Shown: positions 7,855 to 17,935 of the stretch, one piece after another
How the letters are laid out: every line of letters begins with the position of its first letter
How positions within the stretch are numbered: the stretch's first letter is position 1
Assembly: GCA_900314685.1 (NCBI GenBank)
Contig: OMWE01000012.1
Location: 2,190-66,189 of the forward strand
Origin: an uncultured Actinomycetes bacterium
GTDB lineage: Bacteria > Actinomycetota > Coriobacteriia > Coriobacteriales > Atopobiaceae
Direction: 5' to 3'
DNA length: 64,000 nucleotides
Notes under the pieces: generated by a model
What the model was told of the DNA's origin: nothing
Databases searched by the model: none
Seen by the model: the letters and a program-made list of their open reading frames with translations, nothing else
Translations under genes and position numbers: made by a program

Positions 7855-8601
7855 ATGGCAAAAAGACCCCTGGTGGCTGTGGCACCGCGCTGGGAAGAGC
7901 GAGAGGCGCCCGCCCATTTCGCCGAGACGCTTGCCCCTCTCGAGGGGTCGGCGCACGACTTCATCGACTCGCTCACCAGCTTTGGCGCGATGCCCGTCGT
8001 GGTGCCGATGACCGAGGACGAGGACCTGCTCGATGGCTATGTGGAGCTGTGCGCGGGTCTCGCCATCCCCGGCGGCCCCGATGTGAATCCCCGGCTCTGG
8101 GGTGATGACAGCCCGTACGACCCTGCGCTCCTGTGCGAACGCCGCGACCGGCTCGAGCTGGCCCTGATCAAGAAGTTCCGTGCGCAGCACAAGCCCATCT
8201 TCACGACCTGCCGTGGTACCCAGATCCTCAACGTGGCCTATGGCGGCACGCTGGACATGGCGATCGAGAAGCGTAGCCCGCGCCCGGGAACCGTGATCTG
8301 GCGCCATACAGGCATCCTCTCGGCCCCGGCGCATCCCGTCGAGGTCGTGCCGGGGACGCTGCTCGCGCGCTGCTTGGGCGACGTCGGGCTCATCCAGGCC
8401 AATTCGTCGCATCACTGCAGCGTGCTGAGGCTGGGGTATGGCCTTGTGCAGTCGGCCCAGGCCACGGACGGCATCCCCGAGGCAATCGAGGACCCTGCCG
8501 AGGACTTCGTGCTCGGCGTGCAATGGCACCCCGAGTGCACCTGGCGCACCATCGAGACCGACGCGATGCTCTGGCGCGCCTTTGTGGGTGCCTGCCGCTA
8601 G
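7855..8601 (+). CDS. Gamma-glutamyl-gamma-aminobutyrate hydrolase-like (peptidase C26), second copy
   Basis: The 248-residue class-I GATase-fold protein has a nucleophile elbow FTTCRGTQILN with Cys119 and a C-terminal VQWHPECTW His/Glu pair. The IPGGPDVNPRLWG loop near residue 71 is typical of PuuD-like hydrolases. It shares the ANSSHH motif and overall layout with the protein at 1944, so the two are paralogues. AGAAGGA is 7 nt before ATG 7855; the in-frame GTG at 7849 is too close. The gene is convergent with uvrB, with 17 nt between them. Confidence 0.85.
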   Translation: MAKRPLVAVAPRWEEREAPAHFAETLAPLEGSAHDFIDSLTSFGAMPVVVPMTEDEDLLDGYVELCAGLAIPGGPDVNPRLWGDDSPYDPALLCERRDRLELALIKKFRAQHKPIFTTCRGTQILNVAYGGTLDMAIEKRSPRPGTVIWRHTGILSAPAHPVEVVPGTLLARCLGDVGLIQANSSHHCSVLRLGYGLVQSAQATDGIPEAIEDPAEDFVLGVQWHPECTWRTIETDAMLWRAFVGACR

Positions 8602-8618
8602 CGGTCGACCACGGGCGA

Positions 8619-10928
8619 TCAGTGCTTGGCGTGGCGGTTGTAGCGGCGGCGGGTGGCGTGCGCCGAGCCCTTGCGGTCGGTGCGCTTGAGACGGTCGATC
8701 ACGTCCTCGGCGGTCGTGCCCTCCAGCCGCGTGCGGATCGCGACGACCTGGTCGCGCAGGCGGGCGGCCCGCTCGAAGTCCATGTCGTCAGACGCACGCT
8801 CCATGTCCGCCACGAGGGACAGCATGAGCGATTCCTGCTCGCTGCGCGGGAGCTCTGCGACCTCGGCGGCCAGGGCGTCCGCGTCCTCCTCGGAGACGTC
8901 CTCGGGCGCGCGGTCGGCACCCTTGCTGGAGGTATAGAAGGCGCCGTGGCCCAGGGTGTTGCCGCGTGAGCGCTCCTTGCCCTCCAGCGTCTTGTCCGCG
9001 TCGTCGATGAAGCCGCGGACGTCGTCGATCTTCTTCTTGACCGTGCGCGGCGTGATGCCGTGGACGCGGTTGAACTCCTCCTGGATCTCGCGGCGGCGGC
9101 GCGTCTCGTCGATAGCGACGCGCATGGAGTCGGTGATTACGTCGGCGTACATGATGACCGCGCCGTGGGCGTTGCGGGCGCCGCGGCCCATGGTCTGGAT
9201 GAGGGAGCGGCGGTTGCGCAGGAAACCCTCCTTGTCGGCGTCGAGGATCGCCACGAGCGAGACCTCGGGGATATCGAGGCCCTCGCGCAGCAGGTTGATG
9301 CCGACGAGTACGTCTATCTTGCCCTCGCGCAGGGTCCGGATGATCTCCACGCGGTCGAGCGTCGCGGTGTCGGAGTGCATGTAGTTCACGCGGATGCCCT
9401 CGTCGAGCAGGTGATCGGTGAGGTCCTCGGCCATGCGCTTGGTGAGCGTGGTCACCAGCACGCGCTCGTGGACGGCAACGCGTTTCTTGATCTCGTCGAT
9501 GAGGTCGTCGATCTGGCCGTGTACGGGGCGGACCTCCACGGTGGGGTCGAGCAGGCCCGTCGGGCGGATGATCTGCTCGACCTCCTGCTGGGTGACCTTT
9601 TCCTCGTAGTCGCCGGGTGTGGCCGAGACGTAGATGAACTGGGGGACGCGCTGCTCGAACTCGTCGAAGCGCAGGGGGCGGTTGTCGAGTGCGGACGGCA
9701 GGCGGAAGCCATGGTCTACCAGCGTGACCTTGCGCGAGCGGTCGCCCTCGTACATGCCGCGGATCTGAGGCACCGTCACGTGGCTCTCGTCGATGATGCA
9801 GAGCATATCGCGGGGGAAATAGTCGATCAGCGTGTAGGGCGGCTCGCCGGGCTTGCGGCCGTCCAGGTGGCGGCTGTAGTTCTCGATGCCGGAGCAGAAG
9901 CCCATCGTGTCGAGCATCTCGAGGTCGTAGGCGGTGCGGCTGGACAGGCGCTGAGCCTCGAGCAGCATGTCGTTGGCCTTGAGCTCGGCCACGCGGCCCT
10001 CGAGCTCCTCGCTGATGGACGTGAGCGCGCTTTTGACCTTGGGCTGCTCGGTCACGTAGTGGGAGGCGGGCCAGATGGGGATCGCGTCGTATTCGCGTAC
10101 GATCTCGCCAGTGACCTTGTCGATCTCGGCGATGGTCTCGACCTCGTCGCCAAAGAACTCGATGCGGATCGGGTTGTCGCTGTAGGGCGGGTAGACGTCG
10201 ACCGTGTCGCCGCGCACGCGGAAGGTGCCGCGCACGAGGTCAAAGTCGTTGCGGTCGTACTGGATGTCGATGAGCTCGCGGATAAGGTCGTCGCGCTCGA
10301 GCGGGACCTCCTTGCTCACGTTGGGCGCGAGGCCTGCGTAGTCCTGCGGGCTGCCGATGCCGTAGATGCACGAGACGGAGGCGACCACGATCACATCGCG
10401 CCGCGAGAGCAGGCTCGAGGTGGCCTGGTGGCGGAGCTTCTCGACCTCCTCGTTGATGGAGGAGTCCTTCTCGATGTAGGTGTCGGTCTGGGGGATGTAA
10501 GCCTCGGGCTGGTAGTAGTCGTAGTAGGAGACGAAGTAGACCACGGCGTTGTGGGGGAAGAGCTCCTTCATCTCGCTGGCGACCTGTGCGGCGAGAGTCT
10601 TGTTGGGCTCCATGATTAGAGTGGGGCGGTTAAGTGCCTCGATCGTCTTTGCCATCGTGAAGGTCTTGCCCGAACCGGTGACGCCCATGAGCGTCTGGTA
10701 GCGCAGGCCGTCGCGGATGCCTTGGGCGAGCTTCTCGATGGCCTGGGGCTGGTCGCCGGCGGGGGAGTAGGGCGAGACGACCTCGAGCGGCGTGTCGCCG
10801 TGGTCGAGCCCGAAGCGCTTGAGCTCACCGCCGAAACGCTCGCGCGCGGCGTCGGAGCCGGCGTGGCCGACCAGCCGGAAACCGGAGCCGCCGGATTCCC
10901 TCTTGTCCCCGTTTGTCTTGTCTGCCAT
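8619..10928 (-). CDS. uvrB: UvrABC system protein B
   Basis: The 769-residue DNA-damage recognition helicase works with UvrA and UvrC in nucleotide excision repair. Motifs include Walker [11 protein letters not shown], the beta-hairpin [26 protein letters not shown], the DEAD-like [10 protein letters not shown], helicase motif [12 protein letters not shown], and a C-terminal UVR domain ([20 protein letters not shown]). It is longer than the usual ~670 residues because of an N-terminal extension of about 45 residues and an inserted Asp/Glu-rich linker before the UVR domain. The N-terminal extension contains one copy of the AAGACAAAC word (10911-10919). Confidence 0.97.
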   Translation of the reverse strand: MADKTNGDKRESGGSGFRLVGHAGSDAARERFGGELKRFGLDHGDTPLEVVSPYSPAGDQPQAIEKLAQGIRDGLRYQTLMGVTGSGKTFTMAKTIEALNRPTLIMEPNKTLAAQVASEMKELFPHNAVVYFVSYYDYYQPEAYIPQTDTYIEKDSSINEEVEKLRHQATSSLLSRRDVIVVASVSCIYGIGSPQDYAGLAPNVSKEVPLERDDLIRELIDIQYDRNDFDLVRGTFRVRGDTVDVYPPYSDNPIRIEFFGDEVETIAEIDKVTGEIVREYDAIPIWPASHYVTEQPKVKSALTSISEELEGRVAELKANDMLLEAQRLSSRTAYDLEMLDTMGFCSGIENYSRHLDGRKPGEPPYTLIDYFPRDMLCIIDESHVTVPQIRGMYEGDRSRKVTLVDHGFRLPSALDNRPLRFDEFEQRVPQFIYVSATPGDYEEKVTQQEVEQIIRPTGLLDPTVEVRPVHGQIDDLIDEIKKRVAVHERVLVTTLTKRMAEDLTDHLLDEGIRVNYMHSDTATLDRVEIIRTLREGKIDVLVGINLLREGLDIPEVSLVAILDADKEGFLRNRRSLIQTMGRGARNAHGAVIMYADVITDSMRVAIDETRRRREIQEEFNRVHGITPRTVKKKIDDVRGFIDDADKTLEGKERSRGNTLGHGAFYTSSKGADRAPEDVSEEDADALAAEVAELPRSEQESLMLSLVADMERASDDMDFERAARLRDQVVAIRTRLEGTTAEDVIDRLKRTDRKGSAHATRRRYNRHAKH

Positions 10929-10957
10929 CTGAGTCCCCTAGAACACCCGGCCGCTCG

Positions 10958-11425
10958 CTACGAGCGCGCGTCGAACTTGGTGTGGCACTTGGGGCAGCTC
11001 ACGAGCAGCTTGCCCTTGTGGCGCGGCACGCGGACGCGCTGGCCGCACTTGGGGCACTTGAGGTGCTTGTACGCGCGCGCCTCCCGCCATGCTGCCGAGG
11101 TGTCCTGCAGCCAGGGGCGCAGCGTGCCGGTGTGCGAGAGGAATGCCTCGTTCTCGCGCGTGCGGGCCTGGATGTTGCGGGAGGTCATACGCCACCAGGC
11201 ATACGCGAGGCAGGCGAGCGCCAGCCACCAGAGCCAGGTGAGCCGGGCGAAGATATTGACGATGTAGAGCAGGAGCGAGACCCAGACGAACGCGTTGGCC
11301 AGGGCGTCGGCCCCGTTGCGGCCGCGCATCCACTCGTTCACGCGGCGGGTGAGGTCTCCGCTGGTGGGCTTCGGTCGAGTGCGCGAGTTTTGCTTATTCG
11401 AATCCTTGGTGCTCTTACGCTGCAT
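10958..11425 (-). CDS. Membrane protein with C-terminal zinc ribbon
   Basis: The 155-residue protein has a basic N-terminus, two hydrophobic segments at about residues 42-82 (FVWVSLLLYIVNIF and LWWLALACLAYAWW), and a cytoplasmic zinc ribbon CPKCGQRV-(n)-CPKCHTKF at the C-terminus. I do not recognise a named family. AGGAGG lies 5 nt before ATG 11425. It lies between uvrB and a deacetylase and could be co-transcribed with uvrB, whose start is 30 nt downstream. Confidence 0.7.
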   Translation of the reverse strand: MQRKSTKDSNKQNSRTRPKPTSGDLTRRVNEWMRGRNGADALANAFVWVSLLLYIVNIFARLTWLWWLALACLAYAWWRMTSRNIQARTRENEAFLSHTGTLRPWLQDTSAAWREARAYKHLKCPKCGQRVRVPRHKGKLLVSCPKCHTKFDARS

Positions 11426-11485
11426 GGGTGCCTCCTTTTTCTGAGATACCAGTATACCCAGCATGGAGGACAGAGTTGGCCTTTG

Positions 11486-13132
11486 TCAGCCCGATATCGA
11501 GCGCAGCCCGTTTCCCGTCTGCATCAGCTCGTCGATGGTCACGAACCGGTAGCCCTGCTTGCGCAGCTCGGGGAGGGCCTTGCGCAGCGCCTCGATGGTC
11601 TGGGTGCGGTCGCCGCCGCCGTCGTGCATCAGGATCACCTGGCCGGGTTTGGCGTTCTCGATTGCCTTGGCAATCTGGTCGGCACCAGGCTTCCTCCAGT
11701 CCTCGGTGTCGACGTCCCAGCCGACCTCGGCCACCACGGTCCCGTCCAGGTTGCTGACGGCGGAGCCGTAGTAGTTGCCTCCCGGCGCGCGGAAGATGCG
11801 GGTCACCTCGGTGCCCACCGCGGAGTCGACGGCCTCGAAGCCCTTTTCGACCTCCTCGACCTGCTCCTCGGCCGTCATGTAGGTGAGGTTGACGCCCTGG
11901 CCCGACCCGGCCGCGTGGTCCCAGGTGTGCGTGCAGACCTGGTGGCCCTCGTCGTATTCGCGTTTGACGGTGTCGGGGTAGTTTGCGACCATCCGCCCCA
12001 CGGTGAAGAAGGTCGCGTGCGCACCGTTTTCTTTGAGCAGGTCGAGGAGCTCGGGCGTGGTCTCCCACGGGCCGTCGTCGAAGGTCAGGGCGATGACCTT
12101 CTCGTCCGCCACGTCGGCGTCGTACACGCCGTATCCGGCGGAGATGGGGTTCTTGGTGGTCAGGGTCACCGAGATGCCCGAGACCTTGCCCACGCGGGTG
12201 GTCTGCACCCCGTTGGCGCCCTTCGAATAGATGTGGAACGCGCCGAGGAAGTACGAGTCCCTGGTTGCCTGCTGATTGCTCGTGTCGAAGGGTATCTCCG
12301 CGTTGGTCTCGTCGTAGTCCTCGGTGACGTCCGCGCCGTCGCCCAGCTGCACCTGCGCGTCGACGCCGAGGTGGGTGGTCGCATCGGTGGTCTGCTTGCC
12401 GTCGACCGTGGCCGAGAAGGGGTCGCCCCCGCCCTGCTTGATCACGCTGCCGTCCACCGCGAGGAGGTTGCCCGGGGTGGGCGAGACGAGGCCGTCGTCC
12501 AGCAGGCTCTGGATGGTGGCGCCGTGGAAGACGCGCTGCTCGGCGCCGTTGAGCGTGATGTCATAGGCGGGAGGGTTTGCCCTCACATAGGAAACAAGTG
12601 CCACAAAGACGAGCGCCATCGCGAGATAGGTCGCGGCGAGCGGAAGGTACCCGTTGACAGCCGCATTGGCGGCTGCGATGGGACGGGGGAGTGTGAGGTG
12701 TCGTTTGGGATGCGACTGGCCGGCGCGGGGCTTCCGCCGGGGGCTCTGCACGGGTCTGGCGGCGGGCTTGCGTGCGACGGCCGGCTTGCGTGCGGCTGCT
12801 GGCGCCCCCACCGGCTTGCGTGCCGCCACCGGCTGATGCGGGGCGACAGGTTTGCGTCCGGTTGCGGGTCTGCGCACTGTCACGGGTGCGGGTGCGGGGG
12901 CCTTGCGGACGGACCCACCCCTGCGGGCACTGCGGGCAGGCGCGGCTTTGCCGGGCGCCTTTGCCTGGCGAGCGGGATTGGCCCCGTTTGTCTTTACTGG
13001 CTGGGTACTGACGCGCGGCCGGCTGTTCGCTGCGGTGACGCGCGGTGGCCGTGCCGCAGGGGCGTCAGCCGACGCGGGATGAGCGCCGCGCTTGTGCGGT
13101 TTGCGCTCATGCGGTTGACTTTTGCTGGACAC
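11486..13132 (-). CDS. Membrane-anchored polysaccharide deacetylase (NodB domain), copy 1
   Basis: The 548-residue protein has a cytoplasmic Arg/Pro/Ala/Lys-rich region of about 160 residues, one transmembrane helix (~168-188), a ~150-residue extracellular domain, then a NodB domain. NodB motifs are complete: TFDDGPWETT (metal and base Asp), HTWDH, RAPGGNYYG, DVDTEDW and LMHDG. The family removes N- or O-acetyl groups from peptidoglycan or other wall glycans. GTG 13132 has GAGG at 6 nt and aligns with the start of the neighbouring paralogue; ATG 13144 has no ribosome-binding site. One AAGACAAAC word lies in the N-terminal linker. Confidence 0.88.
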   Translation of the reverse strand: MSSKSQPHERKPHKRGAHPASADAPAARPPRVTAANSRPRVSTQPVKTNGANPARQAKAPGKAAPARSARRGGSVRKAPAPAPVTVRRPATGRKPVAPHQPVAARKPVGAPAAARKPAVARKPAARPVQSPRRKPRAGQSHPKRHLTLPRPIAAANAAVNGYLPLAATYLAMALVFVALVSYVRANPPAYDITLNGAEQRVFHGATIQSLLDDGLVSPTPGNLLAVDGSVIKQGGGDPFSATVDGKQTTDATTHLGVDAQVQLGDGADVTEDYDETNAEIPFDTSNQQATRDSYFLGAFHIYSKGANGVQTTRVGKVSGISVTLTTKNPISAGYGVYDADVADEKVIALTFDDGPWETTPELLDLLKENGAHATFFTVGRMVANYPDTVKREYDEGHQVCTHTWDHAAGSGQGVNLTYMTAEEQVEEVEKGFEAVDSAVGTEVTRIFRAPGGNYYGSAVSNLDGTVVAEVGWDVDTEDWRKPGADQIAKAIENAKPGQVILMHDGGGDRTQTIEALRKALPELRKQGYRFVTIDELMQTGNGLRSISG

Positions 13133-13338
13133 GGCACGCCTCATCGGATGGACGACGGATACCTACTTTTTCAGTAAGCTACATAACAAATAGTAGGGTA
13201 CTGCTTTGCGACGCGAAAAGCACTCCTTAGTCTACCAGTAATATCAGTCGTTGGACTATCGTCAAAGGCGGTCTCGTGCACCGCTCCCGAACCGTACCCC
13301 CTATAGGTGTGTGCATCCGAGCGCACCGGTGGGTCCGA

Positions 13339-14703
13339 TTAGTCCGCCGAGCCTATCGTAGCGCTGAGCGTGCCTTGGTCGGCAGCGATCAGCTCGTCGA
13401 TGGTGACGAACTGATATCCCTGCTTACGCAGCTCGGGGAGCGCCTTGCTCAGCGCCTTGATGGTCTGGGTGCGGTCGCCGCCGCCGTCGTGCATCAGGAT
13501 CACCTGGCCGGGCTTTGCCTTCTCGAGCGTCTTCACGAGGCTGTCGACGCCGGGGCGCCTCCAGTCCTCGGTGTCGACGTCCCAGCCGACCTCGGCGACC
13601 ACCCTGCCGCCCAGGTTGCTGACGGCGGAGCCGTAGTAGTTGCCGCCCGGCGCGCGGAAGATGCGGGTCACCTCGGTGCCCAGCGCGGAGTCGACGGCCT
13701 CGAAGCCCTTTTCGAGCTCGTCTGTCTGCTCCTCGGCGGACATGTAGGTGAGGTTGACGCCCTGGCCCGACCCGGCCGCGTGGTCCCAGGTGTGCGTGCA
13801 GACCTGGTGGCCCTCCTCGTGCTCGCGCTTGACGGTGTCGGGGTACTTGTCGACCTGCTTGCCCACGGTGAAGAAGGTCGCGTGAGCACCGTTCTTCTTG
13901 AGCACGTCGAGGAGCTCGGGCGTGGTGTCCCACGGGCCGTCGTCGAAGGTCAGGGCGATCAGCTTCTGGCCGCCGACGTCGGCGTTGCACACGGTGTAGG
14001 TGGCGTCGACGGGTTCCTTTGTGACCGTGGCCACAGACTTGCCCGATACCTTGCCCGTGCGCACGAGCTGCTCGCCGTCGGCACCCTGCGACAGGATGTG
14101 GAAGGCTCCGTTGTAGTAGGAGGACAGGGTCTCGTAGTCGCCGTCGATACTGTAAGGCACCTTCTCGGTGCGCTCGTCGTACTCCTCGGTGACGTCGTCC
14201 CCGTCGTCTATCTGCACCTGCGCATCGACCCCGAGGCGGGTGCCTGGGTCGGTGGTCTGCCTGCCGTCGACCGTGGCGACAAAGGGGTCGCCCCCGCCCT
14301 GCTTGATCACGCTGCCGTCCACCGCGAGGAGGTCGCCAGGGGTCGGCGATGCGACCTTGCCGTCCAGCAGTTTCTGGATGGTGGTGCCGCGCAGGACGAA
14401 CCGTCTCGATCCGTTGACGGTGACGGCGTATACCGGCGGGTTGAGTATCGCAGACACGACAAGCGCTGCGAAGACGAGCACGGCGACGAGGTACGGTGCC
14501 ACGCGGGGGCGGCGCTTGCGTGCGGAAATGCGGTTGCCTGTGGGCGTGTGGGCGGCTTTGGCGGTACGGTTTGCCGAGACGGTTTGCCGCTGGTGCGGGC
14601 GGCCGCCCTGCTGGTAGTGCCTGGGTGCAGTGTTTTCTTGCTCGGGACGAGCGGTGCGCTTGTGCGGTTTTTGATCAGACGGCTGAACTTTGCGTGCAGA
14701 CAT
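13339..14703 (-). CDS. Membrane-anchored polysaccharide deacetylase (NodB domain), copy 2
   Basis: The 454-residue paralogue of the upstream-numbered gene has a shorter basic N-terminus (~65 residues), one transmembrane helix (~70-90), the same extracellular domain (SPTPGDLLAVDGSVIKQGGG) and an intact NodB domain: TFDDGPWDTT, HTWDHAAG, RAPGGNYYG, DVDTEDW, LMHDG. The two proteins are near-identical over the NodB core, so this is a tandem duplication whose N-termini have diverged. ATG 14703 follows GAGAGG by 7 nt. The ~200-bp gap between copies suggests separate promoters. Confidence 0.9.
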   Translation of the reverse strand: MSARKVQPSDQKPHKRTARPEQENTAPRHYQQGGRPHQRQTVSANRTAKAAHTPTGNRISARKRRPRVAPYLVAVLVFAALVVSAILNPPVYAVTVNGSRRFVLRGTTIQKLLDGKVASPTPGDLLAVDGSVIKQGGGDPFVATVDGRQTTDPGTRLGVDAQVQIDDGDDVTEEYDERTEKVPYSIDGDYETLSSYYNGAFHILSQGADGEQLVRTGKVSGKSVATVTKEPVDATYTVCNADVGGQKLIALTFDDGPWDTTPELLDVLKKNGAHATFFTVGKQVDKYPDTVKREHEEGHQVCTHTWDHAAGSGQGVNLTYMSAEEQTDELEKGFEAVDSALGTEVTRIFRAPGGNYYGSAVSNLGGRVVAEVGWDVDTEDWRRPGVDSLVKTLEKAKPGQVILMHDGGGDRTQTIKALSKALPELRKQGYQFVTIDELIAADQGTLSATIGSAD

Positions 14704-14897
14704 TGGATGCCTCTCGTTGCTCAACAACGTTTGAATACGTACCCACCCCAACCTGACGGGAGCTGTAGGATAGCGCACTTTCACAGGAGCGACACCCTTA
14801 TTAAGACTTGTTAAGGTAATCCCGTTGTAAGGGAGTCGGGCGACCGGAAACGTGGGATGCCCGAGGTCGCCGATGCCGGTGTCGAAGGCTGTTGAAT

Positions 14898-16598
14898 CTA
14901 TTGCCCGCGGCGGGAGTCTGCCAGCGCGGACGCCACGCGGATGCCGTCGGCCGCGGCGCTCATGATGCCGCCGGCGTACCCGCCGCCCTCGCCGCAGGGC
15001 CAGAGCCCCGCGCAGGAGAGCGACCGCAGATCGTCGCCGCGCGTGACGCGGACGGGCGAGCTCGAACGGCTCTCGACGCCGGTGAGCACGGCATCCCCCT
15101 CCCCGTAGCAGGGGAGCTTGCGCGCGAGCAACGGCAGGCCGGCGCGCAGGGCGTCGCGCACGTACGCGGGCAGACAGTCGTCCACCTCGCCCCAGGCGAC
15201 GCCGCGCGGGTAGGTGGGCAGGACCGCGCGCGGGCCCTCGGAGGGCCGGTGCGCCAGGAAGTCGCCCACGAGCTGGGCCGGCGCGCGGAAGTCTCCGCCG
15301 CCGAGCTCGTAGGCCCGCTGCTCGCAGCGGCGCTGCAGCTCGACGCCTGCCAGCGGGTCGTCGCCCGGCAGGTCGGAGGGGAAGACGTTGGCGAGCAGGC
15401 CGGCGTTGGCGTTGACGCCGTCGCGGGCGGCCAGGCTCATGCCGTTGGTCACGACGCCTCCGGGCTCGCTGGCGGCGGCGACCACGTAGCCGCCGGGGCA
15501 CATGCAGAAGGAAAAGACGCCGCGGCCCCCGATCCCGGGCAGGGTCTCGGGGAGATGGACCGAGAGCTTGTAGGGAGCGGCCCCCAGCAGGGGATTGCCC
15601 GCGGCGGGACCCCAGAGGGCACGGTCGATGTCGGCCTGGAGGTGCTCGATGCGGACGCCCATGGCAAAGGTCTTGCGCTCCAGGAGGACGCCCTTGCGTC
15701 GGAGCAGCTCAAAGACGTCGCGGGCGGAGTGGCCGCAGGCGAGCACGACGTCGCTGGCGGGCACGCGTTCCTCGGTCGTCGTCCCGTCCTCCCCGGTCGT
15801 CTCCAAGGTGACGGCGGTGACGCGCGGCGCATCGGTGCCGGAGACCTCGAGGTCGGTCAGGCGGCAACGGCAGCGCAGCTCACCGCCCAGGTCCTCGATG
15901 CGGCGGGCGATGTGCGTGACCGCGGCGGGCAGCACGTCGCTGCCGACATGGGGATGGGAGTCCCAGAGGATCTGCGGGTCGGCGCCTGCCTCCACGAACG
16001 TCTCGAGGATGGTGCGGTGCGCAGGGCTGCGCGTGCCGGTGGCCAGCTTGCCGTCGGAAAAGGTGCCGGCGCCGCCGAGGCCGTACTGGATGTTTGACTC
16101 GGGGTCGAGGCGCCCCGTGCGGTTGAAGTCGTCGACGGCTGCCGTGCGTCGCGCAGCGTCGTCCCCGCGCTCGACGAGCAGCGGCTCGAGGCCCGCCTCG
16201 GCAAGCGCCAAAGCGCAGAAAAGACCCGCACACCCGGCGCCGATGACCACGGGACGCGACGCACGCTCGCGCTCCTCCTGCGTGACGGCCGCAGGCCACA
16301 GATAGGGGGCCTCGTCGACGATCGAGACGTTCTTGTCGTCGTGACGCTGCCTGAGGCGACCCACCAGGGCACGCTCGGCCCCCGTGCCTCCGCGCAGCGT
16401 CGCGCGCAGGGTAAAGACGAGCTTGACCTGGTCCTTTTTGCGTGCATCGATGGAGCGGCGGCGTACCTCGACCGACGTGAGGTCGTCGGGTGCCAGGTGT
16501 AGCCGGCGGCGCAGCGCCTCGCGGGCGGAGCGCATCTCGTCCTCGCGTGTCTCGCCGGCGCGGGCCAGCGGCACGCGGATGTTGGCCGCCTCGATCAT
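14898..16598 (-). CDS. FAD-dependent dehydrogenase (COG2509-type)
   Basis: The 566-residue flavoprotein has an N-terminal ~95-residue domain, then the dinucleotide-binding motif VVIGAGCAGLFCALALAEAG and the acidic end of strand 2 (LLVERG). Family-typical segments are YGLGGAGTFSDGKL, VVLACGHSARD and the C-terminal GLWPCGEGGGYAGGIMSAAADG. These enzymes are called uncharacterised FAD-dependent dehydrogenases; the substrate is unknown. ATG 16598 overlaps the preceding gene's stop (ATGA) and has CGGAG upstream. It is last in the mrp operon. Confidence 0.85.
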   Translation of the reverse strand: MIEAANIRVPLARAGETREDEMRSAREALRRRLHLAPDDLTSVEVRRRSIDARKKDQVKLVFTLRATLRGGTGAERALVGRLRQRHDDKNVSIVDEAPYLWPAAVTQEERERASRPVVIGAGCAGLFCALALAEAGLEPLLVERGDDAARRTAAVDDFNRTGRLDPESNIQYGLGGAGTFSDGKLATGTRSPAHRTILETFVEAGADPQILWDSHPHVGSDVLPAAVTHIARRIEDLGGELRCRCRLTDLEVSGTDAPRVTAVTLETTGEDGTTTEERVPASDVVLACGHSARDVFELLRRKGVLLERKTFAMGVRIEHLQADIDRALWGPAAGNPLLGAAPYKLSVHLPETLPGIGGRGVFSFCMCPGGYVVAAASEPGGVVTNGMSLAARDGVNANAGLLANVFPSDLPGDDPLAGVELQRRCEQRAYELGGGDFRAPAQLVGDFLAHRPSEGPRAVLPTYPRGVAWGEVDDCLPAYVRDALRAGLPLLARKLPCYGEGDAVLTGVESRSSSPVRVTRGDDLRSLSCAGLWPCGEGGGYAGGIMSAAADGIRVASALADSRRGQ

Positions 16599-17935
16599 GC
16601 GCGGCTCCGTTTGGCTGTCTGAGCTGCGGATTTGCCAGCCACCATGCCGCTTTTCCACGCCCAGGCGAGGTTGAAGCCGCCACAGTCGGCATCGACGTCC
16701 ACGGCCTCGCCGCAGGCAAAGAGGGACGTGGTACTCGCGGTCGCGAGCGTGGCCGGGTCGAGCTCACCTGTGGCGATGCCGCCGCGGGTGACCTGGGCGA
16801 GCTCCGGGTGCGCCACACCCGTCACACGGAAGGGCAGGCCTTTGACCAGGGCGATCATGCGCTCGGTGTCGTTGGTCGTGCGAGGGAGGTCCTCGCGTGG
16901 GTCGTCGGGCAGCTCCCAGCCCGCGCGGGCGAGCTTGGTGAGCAGGGCGGCGATGGCCGGGTCGAGGAGGCCGTCGAAGGCGCCGTCCTCAAACGTGCCC
17001 CCCATGAAGGGGTCTACGATTTGCAGGATCTCGGACCGGTTGGAGTCGGGCAAGAGATCGAGCGCCACGACGTCGCCGGCCGTCACATGGCGGGAGAGGT
17101 CGAAGCTCACGATGCCCGATAGGCCGTAGTCGCGGAAGAGCACCTCCCCGCGCTCGCGCAGCCGGGGGAAGCCGTCCCGATAGGCCTGGGCGGCGACCAC
17201 GGCGCGGCGGCCGTCGAGGGCGGCGAGCGGGGAGTCCTCGCAGGCCAGCGGGGCCAAGACGGGCGTGTCGGGCGCAAGCGCGAGCCCGAGCGGTGCGGCC
17301 AGGGACTGCACGACGCCGCCGCCGACTGCGAGCACGACGGAACGCGCCGCGAGTTTCAGCCGTGCCGTGCGCGACGGCGAAGGTTTGTCTTCTCCGCAGA
17401 AGGTATATGCGACGGTCCAGGGTGCGCCCTTGGCGCCAGATGCGCTCGCGGCTGTAGGTGTGACGGCAGTGACCGTGCGGGCGCAGGCCAGTACGACGCC
17501 GGCGCGGCGGGCGCGGGCGAGCAGCACGTTGCGCACGCTCGCGGCTTGGCGCGAGACGGGGTAGAGACGGTCGTCTTCCAGGGACCAGCGCAGGCCGCAT
17601 GCGCGGAAGAAGTCCAGGATATCGTCCAGATAGCGCTCGCCCGCGACGGCGGTCACAAAGGCCGGGTCGTTGTAGCGCCGCGGGCCGAGGGAGATGTTGG
17701 CAAAGTTGCAGCGCCCGTTGCCGGTGGCGAGGACCGTCCGCCCGCACGCGAGGTCGCGCTCGAGCACGACGACCGAGGCGCCCTCCTCCGCGGCGGTGAT
17801 CGCCGCGACGAGACCCGACGCGCCGCCGCCGACCACCGCGACGTCGCAGGACGCGGGCACGTCGACGGCACGGGCTGCTGCGATGAGCCGCTCCCGCTCG
17901 CGGGAGCGGGAGGGCTTCTTTGCGCGAGGTGACAT
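16595..17935 (-). CDS. HI0933/YhiN-type flavoprotein (NAD(P)/FAD-dependent oxidoreductase)
   Basis: The 446-residue protein starts with a basic stretch, then VAVVGGGASGLVAAITAAEEGA (FAD Rossmann motif, about residue 30) and the family-specific GRCNFAN (HI0933 proteins have TGNGRCN), followed by a GGVVQ segment and a C-terminal FACGEAVDVDADCGGFNLAWAWKSG motif. The in vivo role of the family is unclear. It is translationally coupled on both sides: its ATG overlaps the mrp stop (TAATG) and its stop overlaps the next ATG (ATGA). One AAGACAAAC word lies at 17383-17391. Confidence 0.87.
   Translation of the reverse strand: MSPRAKKPSRSRERERLIAAARAVDVPASCDVAVVGGGASGLVAAITAAEEGASVVVLERDLACGRTVLATGNGRCNFANISLGPRRYNDPAFVTAVAGERYLDDILDFFRACGLRWSLEDDRLYPVSRQAASVRNVLLARARRAGVVLACARTVTAVTPTAASASGAKGAPWTVAYTFCGEDKPSPSRTARLKLAARSVVLAVGGGVVQSLAAPLGLALAPDTPVLAPLACEDSPLAALDGRRAVVAAQAYRDGFPRLRERGEVLFRDYGLSGIVSFDLSRHVTAGDVVALDLLPDSNRSEILQIVDPFMGGTFEDGAFDGLLDPAIAALLTKLARAGWELPDDPREDLPRTTNDTERMIALVKGLPFRVTGVAHPELAQVTRGGIATGELDPATLATASTTSLFACGEAVDVDADCGGFNLAWAWKSGMVAGKSAAQTAKRSRA

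Noticed and set aside
14704..15501. N-terminal extension of the second deacetylase
   Set aside because: It is Arg-rich shadow over the FAD-dependent dehydrogenase gene; ATG 14703 has a good ribosome-binding site and matches the paralogue.
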